Below, piece after piece: positions 1 to 11,646 of a stretch of 64,000 nt of DNA. The notes beneath the pieces were generated by a model. The model was not told where the DNA came from. It saw only the letters and a list, made by a program, of their open reading frames with translations, and searched no databases. This DNA comes from CAWDYA01 sp963806495 (lineage in GTDB: Bacteria; Acidobacteriota; Polarisedimenticolia; JACPZX01; DASXTC01), in contig CAWDYA010000002.1 of the NCBI GenBank assembly GCA_963806495.1, positions 310,001 to 374,000 of the forward strand. The letters are read 5' to 3'. The translations under genes were made by a program, and so were the position numbers. Position 1 is the stretch's first letter. Every line of letters starts with the position of its first letter.

Positions 1-1
1 C

Positions 2-469
2 GAGGTGCTCGAGCTCTCGGGGCGACCGATGAGCCGGTACCTTCGGGAGAGCGGATTCGTCGTCGATCGTCTCCCCGCGCTCAAGGTGGGTCTGACGATG
101 GATCGCGATCGCCTCTACCACCGGGTCGAGCAGCGCGTGGACGGGATGTTCGCCGCGGGACTGGTCGCCGAGGTCCGTGAACTGCTGTCGTCGGGGGTCC
201 CGGCCGATGCCAATGCCCTGAAAGCGCTAGGATACAGGGAGGTCGTGGCCCATCTGAGGGGGGACCTCGACCTGCCGGCGACCGTGGCTCTGGTCAAGCG
301 GAACACACGCCGGTATGCTCGACGTCAGCTCATGTGGTTCCGCCGCGAGGAGGGGGTTCACTGGTTCGACGTCGGGGAGGGGAGCAGTTGTCTGGAAGCG
401 GTGGCCGCCGAGGTGGTCGCCATGCACGCGGCGATGACGACCGGCAACCGCGGTGGATCGGGGGAATGA
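2..469 (+). CDS. miaA: tRNA dimethylallyltransferase, C-terminal half (5' end outside window)
   Basis: The frame is open from the window edge, so this is the last ~155 residues of a protein normally about 300 long. MiaA transfers a dimethylallyl group from DMAPP to N6 of adenosine 37 in tRNAs reading U-starting codons. The visible part carries the family's C-terminal signatures: ALKALGYREV followed by TRRYARRQLMWFRRE, the region that contacts the anticodon loop. The N-terminal P-loop is off the window. The stop lies 4 bp before the hfq start, so this is the classic miaA-hfq pair and probably one transcript. Confidence 0.93.
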   Translation, partial: EVLELSGRPMSRYLRESGFVVDRLPALKVGLTMDRDRLYHRVEQRVDGMFAAGLVAEVRELLSSGVPADANALKALGYREVVAHLRGDLDLPATVALVKRNTRRYARRQLMWFRREEGVHWFDVGEGSSCLEAVAAEVVAMHAAMTTGNRGGSGE

Positions 470-473
470 GCCG

Positions 474-785
474 ATGGATAACGACAACGCATTGAACGTC
501 CAGAACGGTTTCCTCAACCAGGTCCGGAAGGACCGGGCCAGGGTCACGCTGCTCCTGAACAACGGCCAGCGGATCTCGGGGCTCGTGAAATCGTTCGACA
601 AGTTCACTCTCCTCCTCGACACGAAGCAGGGGGAGTGCATCGTCTTCAAGCACGCCATCTCCACGGTCTCCCCGTTCAGGCCGCCGGAGCAGAGGGACCG
701 CTCCGAGCAGCGCCCCGTCGAGGAGAAAGCCCAATCGGAGAAGGGTTTCGGGAACTACATGGAATTCGAGAGGAAGAAGGAATGA
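474..785 (+). CDS. hfq: RNA chaperone Hfq
   Basis: Sm-like RNA chaperone that forms a hexamer and pairs small RNAs with mRNAs. The Sm fold is seen from residue 12 (GFLNQVRKD) to about 67. The Sm2 motif FKHAISTVSP sits at residues 58-67, where canonical Hfq has YKHAIS. A charged tail of ~35 residues follows. I chose the ATG at 474 because a purine-rich GGGGAA lies 8 bases upstream and it matches the usual family start; a GTG at 453 would add seven residues. It follows miaA directly and its stop overlaps the next ATG (ATGA). A functional Hfq makes the candidate small RNAs elsewhere in this window more plausible. Confidence 0.93.
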   Translation: MDNDNALNVQNGFLNQVRKDRARVTLLLNNGQRISGLVKSFDKFTLLLDTKQGECIVFKHAISTVSPFRPPEQRDRSEQRPVEEKAQSEKGFGNYMEFERKKE

Positions 786-1771
786 CGACCTCACTGGCAG
801 CCCTGCTCCTGGCCCTGGCCCTCCCGCCTGCGCCGCAGGCGGTGCCGTCGGCCCCGCCCGTGGTCGAGCCGTACAGGCTGGAACTCCCGGGCGGCGGGTT
901 CATCGACTGGTACGGTGGAACGGTGGGAGCCGTCGGTCGCATCAGGATCTTCAGGGACATCGATCGCAACAAGGGGAACTACGACCTCACCAAGTCGGAG
1001 GCGGAGAGCAAGAGCCGGAAGCTGACGCTCGGGGCGCTCGAGGGGATCTCCATCGACGGCTCGGCGCGGGTGGGCGAGCGCAAGGACGTCATGGACTGGG
1101 CGAGCAGGCGTCTCGCCGACGAGGAAGCCACCTCTGCGGGTCGAACCCACGGATCCTTGTTCGAAGCCGTCATGGAGCTCCCGCTGCGAGGTGACGACGG
1201 GGCCCTGTCGAAGCTGCTGCCCGTCACGAACCGGCTCTCGCCGGGAAACACCCTGCAGCGCGCGTCCGCGACGCCCGCGCAGGGGGGCGAGAGCGCGCCT
1301 CCCGGTGTCACGGGTCTGATGGTCGATGCGCGGCTGCTGCCTGAAGACGCGCAGCCGGTGCCCGCGCTCATGCCGAGAATCGTCGACGCCGACGGCCGGG
1401 TCGTTTACGACACCGAGCACCTCGACCTCGACTTCGCCCGCGAGTACGGTGTCATCACGTACGCCATCGGCGCACCCAACGGGTCGAGCCCGCCCGAGTC
1501 GGTGCGGCCGCCCCGTACCGGGGCCCGCCCGCTGATCGTGGATGCGGCCGTGTCAACGGGAGGACTGAAGAGCGATGTCGTGGTGTCGGTGGCCGACGCG
1601 GACCGGATTCTCGCGGCCGCCGCCCGCGGGACGTTCCTGCAGGAGTGCCGGGTGCTGGTTCTCATGCCACCCCCGCACATCAAGCCCGAGATCGTGGTAC
1701 CGCGCCGCTACATGAGACCGCACGCGACGCCGCGACCCGCGAATCCGAACGAGCCCGGCAGGAAGGAATGA
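782..1771 (+). CDS. secreted protein of unknown function
   Basis: A 329-residue protein whose ATG overlaps the hfq stop. Residues 1-20 are a hydrophobic signal-peptide-like stretch rich in Leu and Ala, followed by a Pro-rich segment. I do not recognise a catalytic motif. The region around residues 45-85 (VGRIRIFRDIDRNKGNYDLT then SEAESKSRKL) recalls envelope proteins of the LPP20/FlgT type, in which oddly placed Lys-Ser-Glu-Ala helices precede a beta domain, but this is only a resemblance. The C-terminal 40 residues are basic and Pro-rich. It is probably periplasmic and co-transcribed with hfq. Confidence 0.7.
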   Translation: MTTSLAALLLALALPPAPQAVPSAPPVVEPYRLELPGGGFIDWYGGTVGAVGRIRIFRDIDRNKGNYDLTKSEAESKSRKLTLGALEGISIDGSARVGERKDVMDWASRRLADEEATSAGRTHGSLFEAVMELPLRGDDGALSKLLPVTNRLSPGNTLQRASATPAQGGESAPPGVTGLMVDARLLPEDAQPVPALMPRIVDADGRVVYDTEHLDLDFAREYGVITYAIGAPNGSSPPESVRPPRTGARPLIVDAAVSTGGLKSDVVVSVADADRILAAAARGTFLQECRVLVLMPPPHIKPEIVVPRRYMRPHATPRPANPNEPGRKE

Positions 1772-1808
1772 GTCGCGCGCGTCCACGCCGGGCAGGGGTG
1801 AGGGTGTC

Positions 1809-2384
1809 ATGGGGCTGACGCTCGCGAACGTCCTGACGATCCTCAGGATGGTGGTCATCCCCTTCTTCATCATGGCCCTCGGCTACAATCGCAGCGGCTG
1901 GGCCCTCGCGCTGTTCATCGCGGCGGGTGTGACCGACCTGCTCGACGGGCTGATCGCCCGGGTCTGGAAGCAGCAGACGAGCGTCGGGGCAGTCCTCGAT
2001 CCGATGGCCGACAAGCTCCTCCTGACCGCCGCCTTCATCATGCTCGCGCTTCCCGACAGTCCAAAGGCCTTCCCGGAGATGATGCTGACCAATCGCGTGC
2101 CCATCTTCCTCGTCATCATCACCATCAGCCGGGATGTGTTCATCTCCCTCATCTCGATGGTGATGTACATGACACTGGGGCAGACCCGCTTCCCGCCGTC
2201 GCTGCCGGGCAAGGTCACGACCACGGTCCAGATCCTCACGGTGGCCGTCATTCTGCTGGGAAACTTCATCGGGCGGGAGCTGGTGGTCATCGTTCCCGCG
2301 CTCGTCTGGATCACGCTGGCTATCACGCTCATCTCGGGATTCCATTACATCTATCTCGCCACCCGGCTGGCAACCAGGGAGTGA
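1809..2384 (+). CDS. pgsA: CDP-diacylglycerol-glycerol-3-phosphate 3-phosphatidyltransferase
   Basis: Inner-membrane enzyme making phosphatidylglycerophosphate from CDP-diacylglycerol and glycerol-3-phosphate, the committed step to phosphatidylglycerol. The CDP-alcohol phosphotransferase signature is complete: D43-x2-D46-G47-x2-A50-R51-x8-G60-x3-D64-x3-D68. The protein is 191 residues with several hydrophobic helices, the usual size for PgsA. CDP-alcohol transferases with other acceptors share this motif, so the substrate rests on length and the NVLTILRM N-terminus typical of PgsA. The AI-2E permease begins 5 bp downstream. Confidence 0.88.
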   Translation: MGLTLANVLTILRMVVIPFFIMALGYNRSGWALALFIAAGVTDLLDGLIARVWKQQTSVGAVLDPMADKLLLTAAFIMLALPDSPKAFPEMMLTNRVPIFLVIITISRDVFISLISMVMYMTLGQTRFPPSLPGKVTTTVQILTVAVILLGNFIGRELVVIVPALVWITLAITLISGFHYIYLATRLATRE

Positions 2385-2388
2385 TCCG

Positions 2389-3486
2389 ATGAAGGGAGGT
2401 CTGCGCACCCCTGTCATCGTGGCCGTGATCCTCGCGGCGGTGTATTTCTCCCGATCGGTGCTGGTGCCGTTTCTTCTGGGGGCCGTCATCGCCTACGTCC
2501 TCAGCCCGCTGGTGAGCGCGCTCGAGCGACGGGGCGTCAACCGTGCGTACGGCGCGATCGTGGTGATGGTGTCGCTCGTTCTGGTGCTCGCGGGGGTCGT
2601 CGCGATCGCTGTGCCCGAAGTCGTCCACCAGACGACACAGTTCTCTGATCGGCTGCCCGGGTATCGGGAAGCGCTGCAGCAGCGGCTCGACTCGATCGAA
2701 GCATACTTCGACGCCCGCTCCCCTGGACGGGTCCAGGCTCTCTCCGACCAGGCCCTCTCGTATCTGCGGGGGATCCTGCCGTCGATCGCGGCCTGGGCCG
2801 CGAGGGGAGCGAAGGAGGTGATGACGAGCTTCGGCCGGTTCGTCGTCTGGCTTCTCACCATCGTGGTCATCCCCGTCTTCACCTACTACCTTCTCGCCGA
2901 CTCGAGGGAGATCTGGACGACCGTGCGCGGCACGCTCCCGGTACAGCTCCGGCCGCGGATCGAGGCGCGGGCGCGGGAGTGCGACCGGGTCCTGCGTGCC
3001 TGGCTCAAGGGCCAGCTTACGGTGGCCCTCGTGCTCGCCGTGATCTACTCGATAGGGTTGACTATCCTCGGGGTGCCTCTCGGCCTGCTGATCGGTGTCG
3101 TGGGGGGGCTCGCGAACCTGGTACCGTATCTCGGGCTCGCAGTCGGGTTCCTGCCCGCGGCGGCGCTCTCCTTTCTCGACAGCGGCTCATGGATACAGCC
3201 CCTGCTCGTGGCCGGCGTCTTCGCGCTCGGGCAGATCCTCGAGGGGACGGTGATCACGCCCCGCGTCATCGGCACGGGTCTCGGGCTGCCTCCCGCAGTC
3301 GTGCTGCTGTCCGTCATGGTGGGCGGGGCGCTGTTCGGGTTCACGGGGCTGCTGCTCGCGGTGCCGGTGACAGCGGCCGGGCTCGTGGTGATAAAAGACA
3401 TGAACAAGCCGGAGCACCGGCGCCGCGAGGAGGCCGGCGTCGGTGGCGCGCGTCGGCCGGTGAGGCGGCGCCGGCCCGGCGTCTGA
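2389..3486 (+). CDS. AI-2E family transporter (PerM/YdiK-like permease)
   Basis: A 365-residue polytopic membrane protein. It has two N-terminal helices, a soluble region with an amphipathic stretch (about residues 70-145), then further helices including the family's glycine-rich GVPLGLLIGVVGGLANLVPYLG region near residue 225-245. Members have been linked to autoinducer-2 export or Na+/H+ exchange, so the substrate cannot be assigned. The C-terminal tail is highly basic (RRPVRRRRPGV), consistent with a cytoplasmic end. The start is 5 bp after the pgsA stop and mutS2 follows after 12 bp, so it lies in one operon. Confidence 0.85.
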   Translation: MKGGLRTPVIVAVILAAVYFSRSVLVPFLLGAVIAYVLSPLVSALERRGVNRAYGAIVVMVSLVLVLAGVVAIAVPEVVHQTTQFSDRLPGYREALQQRLDSIEAYFDARSPGRVQALSDQALSYLRGILPSIAAWAARGAKEVMTSFGRFVVWLLTIVVIPVFTYYLLADSREIWTTVRGTLPVQLRPRIEARARECDRVLRAWLKGQLTVALVLAVIYSIGLTILGVPLGLLIGVVGGLANLVPYLGLAVGFLPAAALSFLDSGSWIQPLLVAGVFALGQILEGTVITPRVIGTGLGLPPAVVLLSVMVGGALFGFTGLLLAVPVTAAGLVVIKDMNKPEHRRREEAGVGGARRPVRRRRPGV

Positions 3487-3498
3487 GCCGGCTGTCCG

Positions 3499-5877
<2,379 letters not shown>

Positions 5878-5928
5878 GGGCCCGGGTGGCTCGTGGCCTT
5901 CGAGCCGATGCTCTGTTAGAGTACCGGC

Positions 5929-7152
5929 ATGATTGCAGCGGGAACGGGTCTGGCGACCGGCGACGACTTCGAGAGATGCGCCGAGAAGGCGGCATCGCAG
6001 GCGATGGAGCAGCTCGCGGCCAGCGGGGCCCGGGCGCCCGACGCGCTGCTGGCCTTCACCTCCGGCGACCTCGCGGGGCAGGGGACCCGGGTGCTCCGGG
6101 TCCTGCGTAGTGTCTGCGGCACAGGGACCCTCGCAGGGTGCAGCGGCGCCGGGATACTCACCGACTCCGGCGAGATAGAGGGGGACAAGGGGGTTGCGGT
6201 GCTGGCCCTCTCCTCCGATTCGCTGCGTGCCACGCCTTTCTTCGTCCGGGGCCTCAAAGGGCGCGATCGGGAGGTGGGCCGGGAGATCGGCCACCTCGTG
6301 GAGCCGTATCTCGACGAGAACGCGATGGTGGTCCTTTTCCCCGACACCCTCTCCTGCAACCCGGATCAGCTCTTCAGCGGCATTCATGATGTCGCAGGGA
6401 CGGTCCCCGTGGTGGGCAGAGGCGCGGCCTCGGGCTCCACGGACACCAGCTCGGTCTTCCAGTTCTGCGGCGGAGAGTCCTTGAGCAACGCCGTCAGCGG
6501 CATGATCCTGAGCGGCGGGATCGTCTGCTCCGTGGGGGTCACGCAGTCGTGCCTGCCCGTTGGCCGGCCGCGAAGGGTTACCGGCGCGGTGGGCAATTCC
6601 ATCAAGTCCCTCGACGGCGTCCCCGCGGTTCAAGCCCTATTGGAGAGCCTCGCGGGGCCCGGCAGGGAGATCTCCGAGGATCTGCACCGTCTGGCCCATC
6701 ACCTGTTCGTCGCCTATCCGCCCTCGCCCGGCCTCGAGCTGCGGCGAGGCCAGTACGTCGTCCGCAACATACTGGGCGTGGATCCGGACGACGGCGCCAT
6801 CTTCGTGGGGCAGGAAACGGGGGAGGGCGAGACGATCTGCTTCGCGCTGCGCGATCCGGATGGCGCGCGGGACGATCTGAAGGCGATGCTCGAGGAGAAT
6901 CTGCTGATCGCCGGCCAGCCCGACCTCGGCTTCTACTTCAACTGCTGTGCACGGGGGCGGGGACTCTACGGGCTCGGCGACATCGACACCGCCTATATCC
7001 GCAACGCCTTCGCACGGCTTCCGCTCGTGGGGTTCTTCGGCTACGCGGAGATCGCCTCGCTTCGAGGGAAGACGCGTCTGCACAACTATTCCGGCGTGAT
7101 GGTCCTGGTCTCGGAGGCCCCCGCGGGTCCTCCCGCGGGACTGCCCGCCTGA
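5929..7152 (+). CDS. FIST N- and C-domain sensory protein
   Basis: A 407-residue soluble protein with the FIST architecture, a small-ligand-sensing module usually linked to signal transduction. The N-terminal domain shows DALLAFTSGDLAG, GTGTLAGCSGAGILTDSGEI and GPVVGRGAASG-like strands. The C-terminal domain has the ARGRGLYG signature followed by LPLVGFFGYAEIA. FIST proteins often work beside GGDEF or histidine kinase domains; none is adjacent, so the partner is unknown. A TAGAGT hexamer lies only 6 bases before the ATG with no Shine-Dalgarno sequence, so the mRNA may be leaderless. ftcD follows 27 bp later. Confidence 0.88.
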   Translation: MIAAGTGLATGDDFERCAEKAASQAMEQLAASGARAPDALLAFTSGDLAGQGTRVLRVLRSVCGTGTLAGCSGAGILTDSGEIEGDKGVAVLALSSDSLRATPFFVRGLKGRDREVGREIGHLVEPYLDENAMVVLFPDTLSCNPDQLFSGIHDVAGTVPVVGRGAASGSTDTSSVFQFCGGESLSNAVSGMILSGGIVCSVGVTQSCLPVGRPRRVTGAVGNSIKSLDGVPAVQALLESLAGPGREISEDLHRLAHHLFVAYPPSPGLELRRGQYVVRNILGVDPDDGAIFVGQETGEGETICFALRDPDGARDDLKAMLEENLLIAGQPDLGFYFNCCARGRGLYGLGDIDTAYIRNAFARLPLVGFFGYAEIASLRGKTRLHNYSGVMVLVSEAPAGPPAGLPA

Positions 7153-7179
7153 CCGCACGGGAACGATCGGGGGGTGACG

Positions 7180-8881
7180 ATGAAGCTGGTCGAATGTGTG
7201 CCCAATTTCAGTGAAGGACGCGACCGCAAGGTGCTCGACGCGATCGCGGAGACCATAAGCTCCGTCGAAGGGGTCCGGCTGCTGGATGTCGACCCGGGCC
7301 GGGCGACCCATCGCACGGTGTTCACGTTCGTCGGCACGGTCGAAGCCGTCGAGGAAGCGGCATTTCTGGGAATCCGGAAGGCCGCCTCCCTCATCGACAT
7401 GCGGAGCCACAAGGGGGCTCACCCGCGCATGGGGGCCACCGATGTATGTCCCTTCGTCCCCCTGGGCGGGACGACGATGCAGGAGTGCGTCGAGCTGGCG
7501 AAGCGTGTCGGACGTCGTGTCGGCGACACGCTCGGCATCCCGGTGTTCCTCTACGAGGAGGCGGCGAGCCGGCCGGACCGGCGCAGCCTCGCCGATGTGA
7601 GAAAAGGTGAGTACGAGGGGCTCGCGGCGCGGCTGGACGGCCCCGGGTGGAAGCCCGACTTCGGGCCCTCGGAGTTCAATGCCCGGGCGGGGGCCACGGC
7701 GATCGGCGCGCGCGAGTTCCTGATCGCGTACAACGTCAACCTCAACACGCGTGACCGGCGACTGGCCAACCGCATCGCGCAGAACATCAGGGAAACGGGA
7801 CGTCCGAAGCGTGGTGCCGACGGGAAGATCCTGAGGGACGGCGACGGCAGGGCGATCACCGAGCCGGGACCCTCGCGTCTCGACGCGGTCCGGGCGACCG
7901 GCTGGTACATCGAGGAGTACGGGCAGGCGCAGGTGTCGATCAACCTGACCAACTTCAGGATCACCCCTCCTCATGCCGTGTTCGACGCCGTCGCGGCGGA
8001 GGCGGCGCAGATGGGCCTGCGGGTGACGGGAAGCGAGGTAGTGGGACTGATCCCGCTCGAGGCGATGAGGCTCGCGGGGAGGCATTACCTGTCCCGTCAG
8101 GGGAAGTCGCCGGCGGTGCACGACACGGAGCTGATCCGTACCGCCGTGGTTTCGCTGGGGCTGAGCGACATCGGGACGTTCGAGCCGTCCGAGAAGATCA
8201 TCGAGTTCCGTGTGTCCGATCCCCGGCCGTTGATGGGCATGTCCGTATCGGGGTTCGCCGACGTGGTGTCGGCGGGCACACCGGTTCCCGGTGGCGGCAG
8301 CGTCTCGGCCCTGCTGGCCTCGCTCTCCGCGGCGCTCTCGGCGATGGTCGCGGGGATCACGTACGAGCGAAAGGGGGCCGAGCCGCATCGCGAGATTCTC
8401 GCCTCGCTCGGCACGAGGGCGCAGCGGATCAAGGCGAGCATGGCCGATGCCGTCGACGAGGACAGCGGTGCGTTCGACAGGCTGCTGGCCGCCAACCGGA
8501 TGCCCCGACGCACCGAGGAGGAGCGCAACGCGCGGGACAGGGCGATACGGGAGGCGACCCTGGGAGCGATCGCGGTGCCGTTGCGCGTCATGAAGGACGC
8601 GCTCGAGGCGCTCGAGATCGCGGGCGAGGTGGCCGGCAGGGGAGCGCCGAGCGCGGTGAGCGACGCCGGTGTCGCGGCGCTGGCCGCGGCCGCTGCGGTC
8701 GAGGGAGCCGGGATGAACGTCCGGATCGAATCTCGGTGGGCTGACCGATGCCGCGGAGGCGAAGCGGATCGGGGACGAGGCGGATGAGCTGCTCGCCGTC
8801 GCGTCCACGCGCGCCGCGGCAATACGGAATCAGGTCCGGGCGGCACTCGACGCGTCGGTTCAGTCATCGCCCGCGAAGTAG
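7180..8881 (+). CDS. ftcD: glutamate formimidoyltransferase / formimidoyltetrahydrofolate cyclodeaminase fusion (frameshifted near 3' end)
   Basis: A bifunctional enzyme of histidine degradation. The N-terminal domain moves the formimino group from formiminoglutamate to tetrahydrofolate (LVECVPNFSEGRD at the start; RATHRTVFTFVG). The C-terminal cyclodeaminase domain starts near residue 345 (GFADVVSAGTPVPGGGSVSA) and releases ammonia. As read, the frame jumps at 8728 and ends at 8787 with an unrelated tail. Removing one G at 8728 restores INLGGLTDAAEAKRIGDE and continues to a TAG at 8879-8881, giving the expected C-terminus. I chose ATG 7180 over GTG 7174. No hut genes lie beside it. Confidence 0.88.
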
Positions 8882-9309
8882 CGCTCCCAGTCGTCGAGGT
8901 CCACCCGGTCGGGCTTATCGTTGCCCGGGGGCGACGGCGCACGTTGGATGATCTCCGCGAAGCGGCGGCACCCCGGCACATGACATCCGAGGGCTCGCAC
9001 GCGGTCGCGCAGCTCCCGGTCGGATGTCACGACCGTGATGTCCGCGGGGGTGCGGGATCGCTCCGCCAGATCCACGATGACGTCATCCGCGGTGCGCCGG
9101 GGGCCCGAGTGTACGACGCGAACCCTCCCGGGCCGCCCCGGGGAACGCCCCGGCCCGGCCGGCCCGTCGAACACCACGGTGAGCGCGCCGGATCGCCTGG
9201 TGGCGAAATCGGCGAGAACAGCGACCATCTCCGGCTCGCCGGTGGGCAGATGCAGACGCCGGTCCCGTCCCGCGCCGCAGAGGTTATTCCCGTCGATCAG
9301 GTAGGGCAT
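8860..9309 (-). CDS. NYN-domain (YacP-like) ribonuclease-type protein
   Basis: A 149-residue protein of the NYN/PIN-like fold, related to YacP/Rae1-type RNA nucleases. The acidic active-site pattern is visible: YLIDGNNL at residues 3-10, VVFDGP near 43, TADDVIVD near 72 and VTSDRELRDRV near 93. Together these would bind a metal ion. Rae1 acts on mRNA at the ribosome, but the target here is unknown. The start lies inside the end of the upstream SDR gene (26-bp overlap), suggesting coupled translation. The 3' end overlaps the repaired end of convergent ftcD by 22 bp. Confidence 0.82.
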   Translation of the reverse strand: MPYLIDGNNLCGAGRDRRLHLPTGEPEMVAVLADFATRRSGALTVVFDGPAGPGRSPGRPGRVRVVHSGPRRTADDVIVDLAERSRTPADITVVTSDRELRDRVRALGCHVPGCRRFAEIIQRAPSPPGNDKPDRVDLDDWERYFAGDD

Positions 9310-10126
9310 CCGACTCTCTGCGGGGCGGATCGCCTGCCGCGCCGGTGAACTGCGAGATGACGGCGTCCACGACTCCGGGAGCGAGGCCGTTTGCCAGCGC
9401 CAGCGCGCGCCCCGACCAGGTCACGAACTGATCGCGCGGGCGGAGCCTCGCCGCACGGACCATCACACGCGCCACCTCCGCGGCGGGTGTCCTCCGCATG
9501 CGGGGACGCGGCGAGCTCGGATTCGCCGCGAGGCTGTTGGCCGCGAACCTCGTATCCGTCAGCCCCGGGTAGACGGTCTGCACATCGACGCCCGTTCCCT
9601 CCAGCTCGGTGCGCATCGACTCAGCCAGGGCGTACAGTGCGAACTTGCTGGCGCAGTAGGCGCCATAGCCCGGGATGGAGCGCCGTCCGAGCACTGAAGA
9701 CACGATCTGCACGAGTCCCGAACGCCTGCCCACCATCGCGGGCAGCGCCGCCTGGATGCACCGCAGGACGCCGTAGACGTTCACCTCGAACAGACGGCGC
9801 ATCGCTTCCAGCGGCAGATCCGCCACCCGGCCGTACAGGCCCACCCCGGCGTTGCATACCAGGATGTCGATCCGGCCGAAACGTCCCAGGGTGGCATGCA
9901 CGAGACCGGCCACCTGGTCGTCGCTTGTGACATCGGCCGGCACCATCAGGCACTCCGCCGGCAGCTCGACGATCGCGTCGTGTGTGGCGCGCAGACCCTG
10001 CTCGGAGCGGGCCGCGATGACCAGCCGGGCGTTCTCGCGGGCGTAGGCGAGGGCGGCGGCTCTGCCGATGCCCTCGGATGCGCCCGTGACGAGGACGACG
10101 GCGCCCTCGATGGCGGAAGACGTCAT
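9284..10126 (-). CDS. SDR-family NAD(P)-dependent oxidoreductase
   Basis: A 280-residue classical short-chain dehydrogenase. The nucleotide-binding TGASEGIG motif is at about residues 14-21, NAG at about 90-92, and the catalytic Ser with YCASK (Tyr-x3-Lys) around 145-163. AARSE after strand beta-2 suggests NADP(H) preference, since an Arg follows the Ala pair. The substrate is unknown; the long C-terminal segment resembles the DltE/retinol-dehydrogenase-like group. Its ATG has a good GGAGGT Shine-Dalgarno. A TAAACT -10-like box lies at 10151-10156 on the minus strand with no convincing -35. Confidence 0.88.
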   Translation of the reverse strand: MTSSAIEGAVVLVTGASEGIGRAAALAYARENARLVIAARSEQGLRATHDAIVELPAECLMVPADVTSDDQVAGLVHATLGRFGRIDILVCNAGVGLYGRVADLPLEAMRRLFEVNVYGVLRCIQAALPAMVGRRSGLVQIVSSVLGRRSIPGYGAYCASKFALYALAESMRTELEGTGVDVQTVYPGLTDTRFAANSLAANPSSPRPRMRRTPAAEVARVMVRAARLRPRDQFVTWSGRALALANGLAPGVVDAVISQFTGAAGDPPRRESDALPDRRE

Positions 10127-10166
10127 GGATGACCTCCGTGAACCGCGGACAGTTTACACCGCCCGG

Positions 10167-11619
10167 TCAGTCCTTCCGGAAGATCGAACGGAGGAGGCCC
10201 GTCGCCGTCGCATCCTTGCCCCCGCCTCGGCCGAGCGCCTCGAGAGCTTCCTGGTTGTCGGGCTCCCATTTGAGCGCCTGTTCGTACATCTCGTGGGCGC
10301 GCCGCGCGAGCCCGCCCTTGTGATAGATACGGGCGAGCTCGATGTACGCCTGGGGGGTGGAGGGATTCATGGAGATCGCCTTGAGCAGGTTCTCTTCGGC
10401 CTTTTTTCTCCATCGGGGATTCTGGCCCTGGCAGACGCCCAGGAAGTGGAAGTACTCGAACCGGGAGGGGTCGTTCTGCGTGGCCGCCTCGAAGAGCCGT
10501 ATCGCCTCGAAGGTGTGCCCGGCATCCATCTCCCGGCGTCCCCTCAGATAAACATCGCGCGCGACAGCGACCGGGTCGCTCGTCTCCTTCTTGCGGCCCG
10601 CCGCGGCTTCCTGCCGGGCGCGATCGTACTCCTGGCGTCTCTGAGGGTGGCCGAGCGTGTTGTACGCTTCCGTCATCGACGCGAACATCACCTCGATGTC
10701 ATGAAGCAAGTCCTCGAGATGCGGCTTGCGGAGCTGGTCCGGGTGGTACTTCTTGGCGAGACTGTAGTAGGCGGATCGTATCTCGGATTCCTGGGCCGAA
10801 GGGGTGACCCCCAGCACGCCGTAGGCGTCCTTTCCGGCGCTCGATCGGAACATCTCGGTGAGATGGTTGCGCTGCTGCTGCTCCTCGGGGGTGTACCGTG
10901 TCGCGCGTCCGGTCGGGGCGGAGCCGGCCTCGACACCGGCCGTGCGCGACAGGAAGCTGTCGAGATCGCGTGCCTTCGACCCCTGCGCGGCCGCGGCACG
11001 TGCCGCCACAGGGGCGGACGCGACCATTCCAAGGGCCTCCAGTCCGCAAAGTGCCCGCAGGGTGGCCTCCTCTCCCGCGGGGGAGGCCGCCACGAGGGCC
11101 GGCCGCGTCAGGGTGCCGTCCGCGCGCGCGAGGACGTACAACTCCCCCGGCCCCAGCGCTGCGCCGGGAGGGGACGAGAGCGAGGCGGCGGGCCGGACCA
11201 GACGCCGCTCGTCGTCCCGCAGCAGGGCCTCCCGCAACGGCTCGACATCACCGAAGGAGCGGGCGAGGTCGAGAGTCAGGTCGGCGGCGCTCAATCCTTC
11301 GGCCGATGCGGCGGCGGAGCCGGCCTCGGCCGTGGCGGGTGCCTGAACCACGAGGTCGGGTTGGGCTCCGTCGGGGACGTTGCGCACCGCCTCGAGAAAG
11401 GCGGCGCGTGCGGCCTGCGTTTCCGGCGGATCCGCCCCCGGCGAGGCGTTCGTGCGCGGGGTGTTCATGCTGCTGAGCCTGCCGCCCGAGAAGACGAGCT
11501 CTCCCGGGGCCGGGATTGGCCGAGGCGTCGAGCCTGAGGGTCCCGCTCACCCCTTCCCGCGCGATGCGGGAGAGGAGGCCGAGCAGCTTCCCCTGATACC
11601 GATCCCGAGAACCCGGCAC
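10167..11619 (-). CDS. DUF4388-like / J-domain / TPR protein (frameshifted near N-terminus)
   Basis: As read, an ORF starting at 11468 encodes 433 residues. The J-domain shows DAYGVLGVTPSAQESEIR and YHPDQ with an intact HPD triad, followed by C-terminal TPR repeats (about 320-420). Upstream, a GTG at 11619 with a strong GGGAGGG Shine-Dalgarno opens GKLLGLLSRIAREGVSGTLR, which continues as ELVFSGGRLSSMNTP in the J-domain frame if one base is removed within 11493-11516 (probably the CCCGGGG run). The joined N-terminus looks like a DUF4388 module. I infer a cytoplasmic DnaK co-chaperone of special function. It lies last in a three-gene minus cluster. Confidence 0.8.
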
Positions 11620-11646
11620 GGGTACCCTCCCTGCCTGGTGCGTTCC

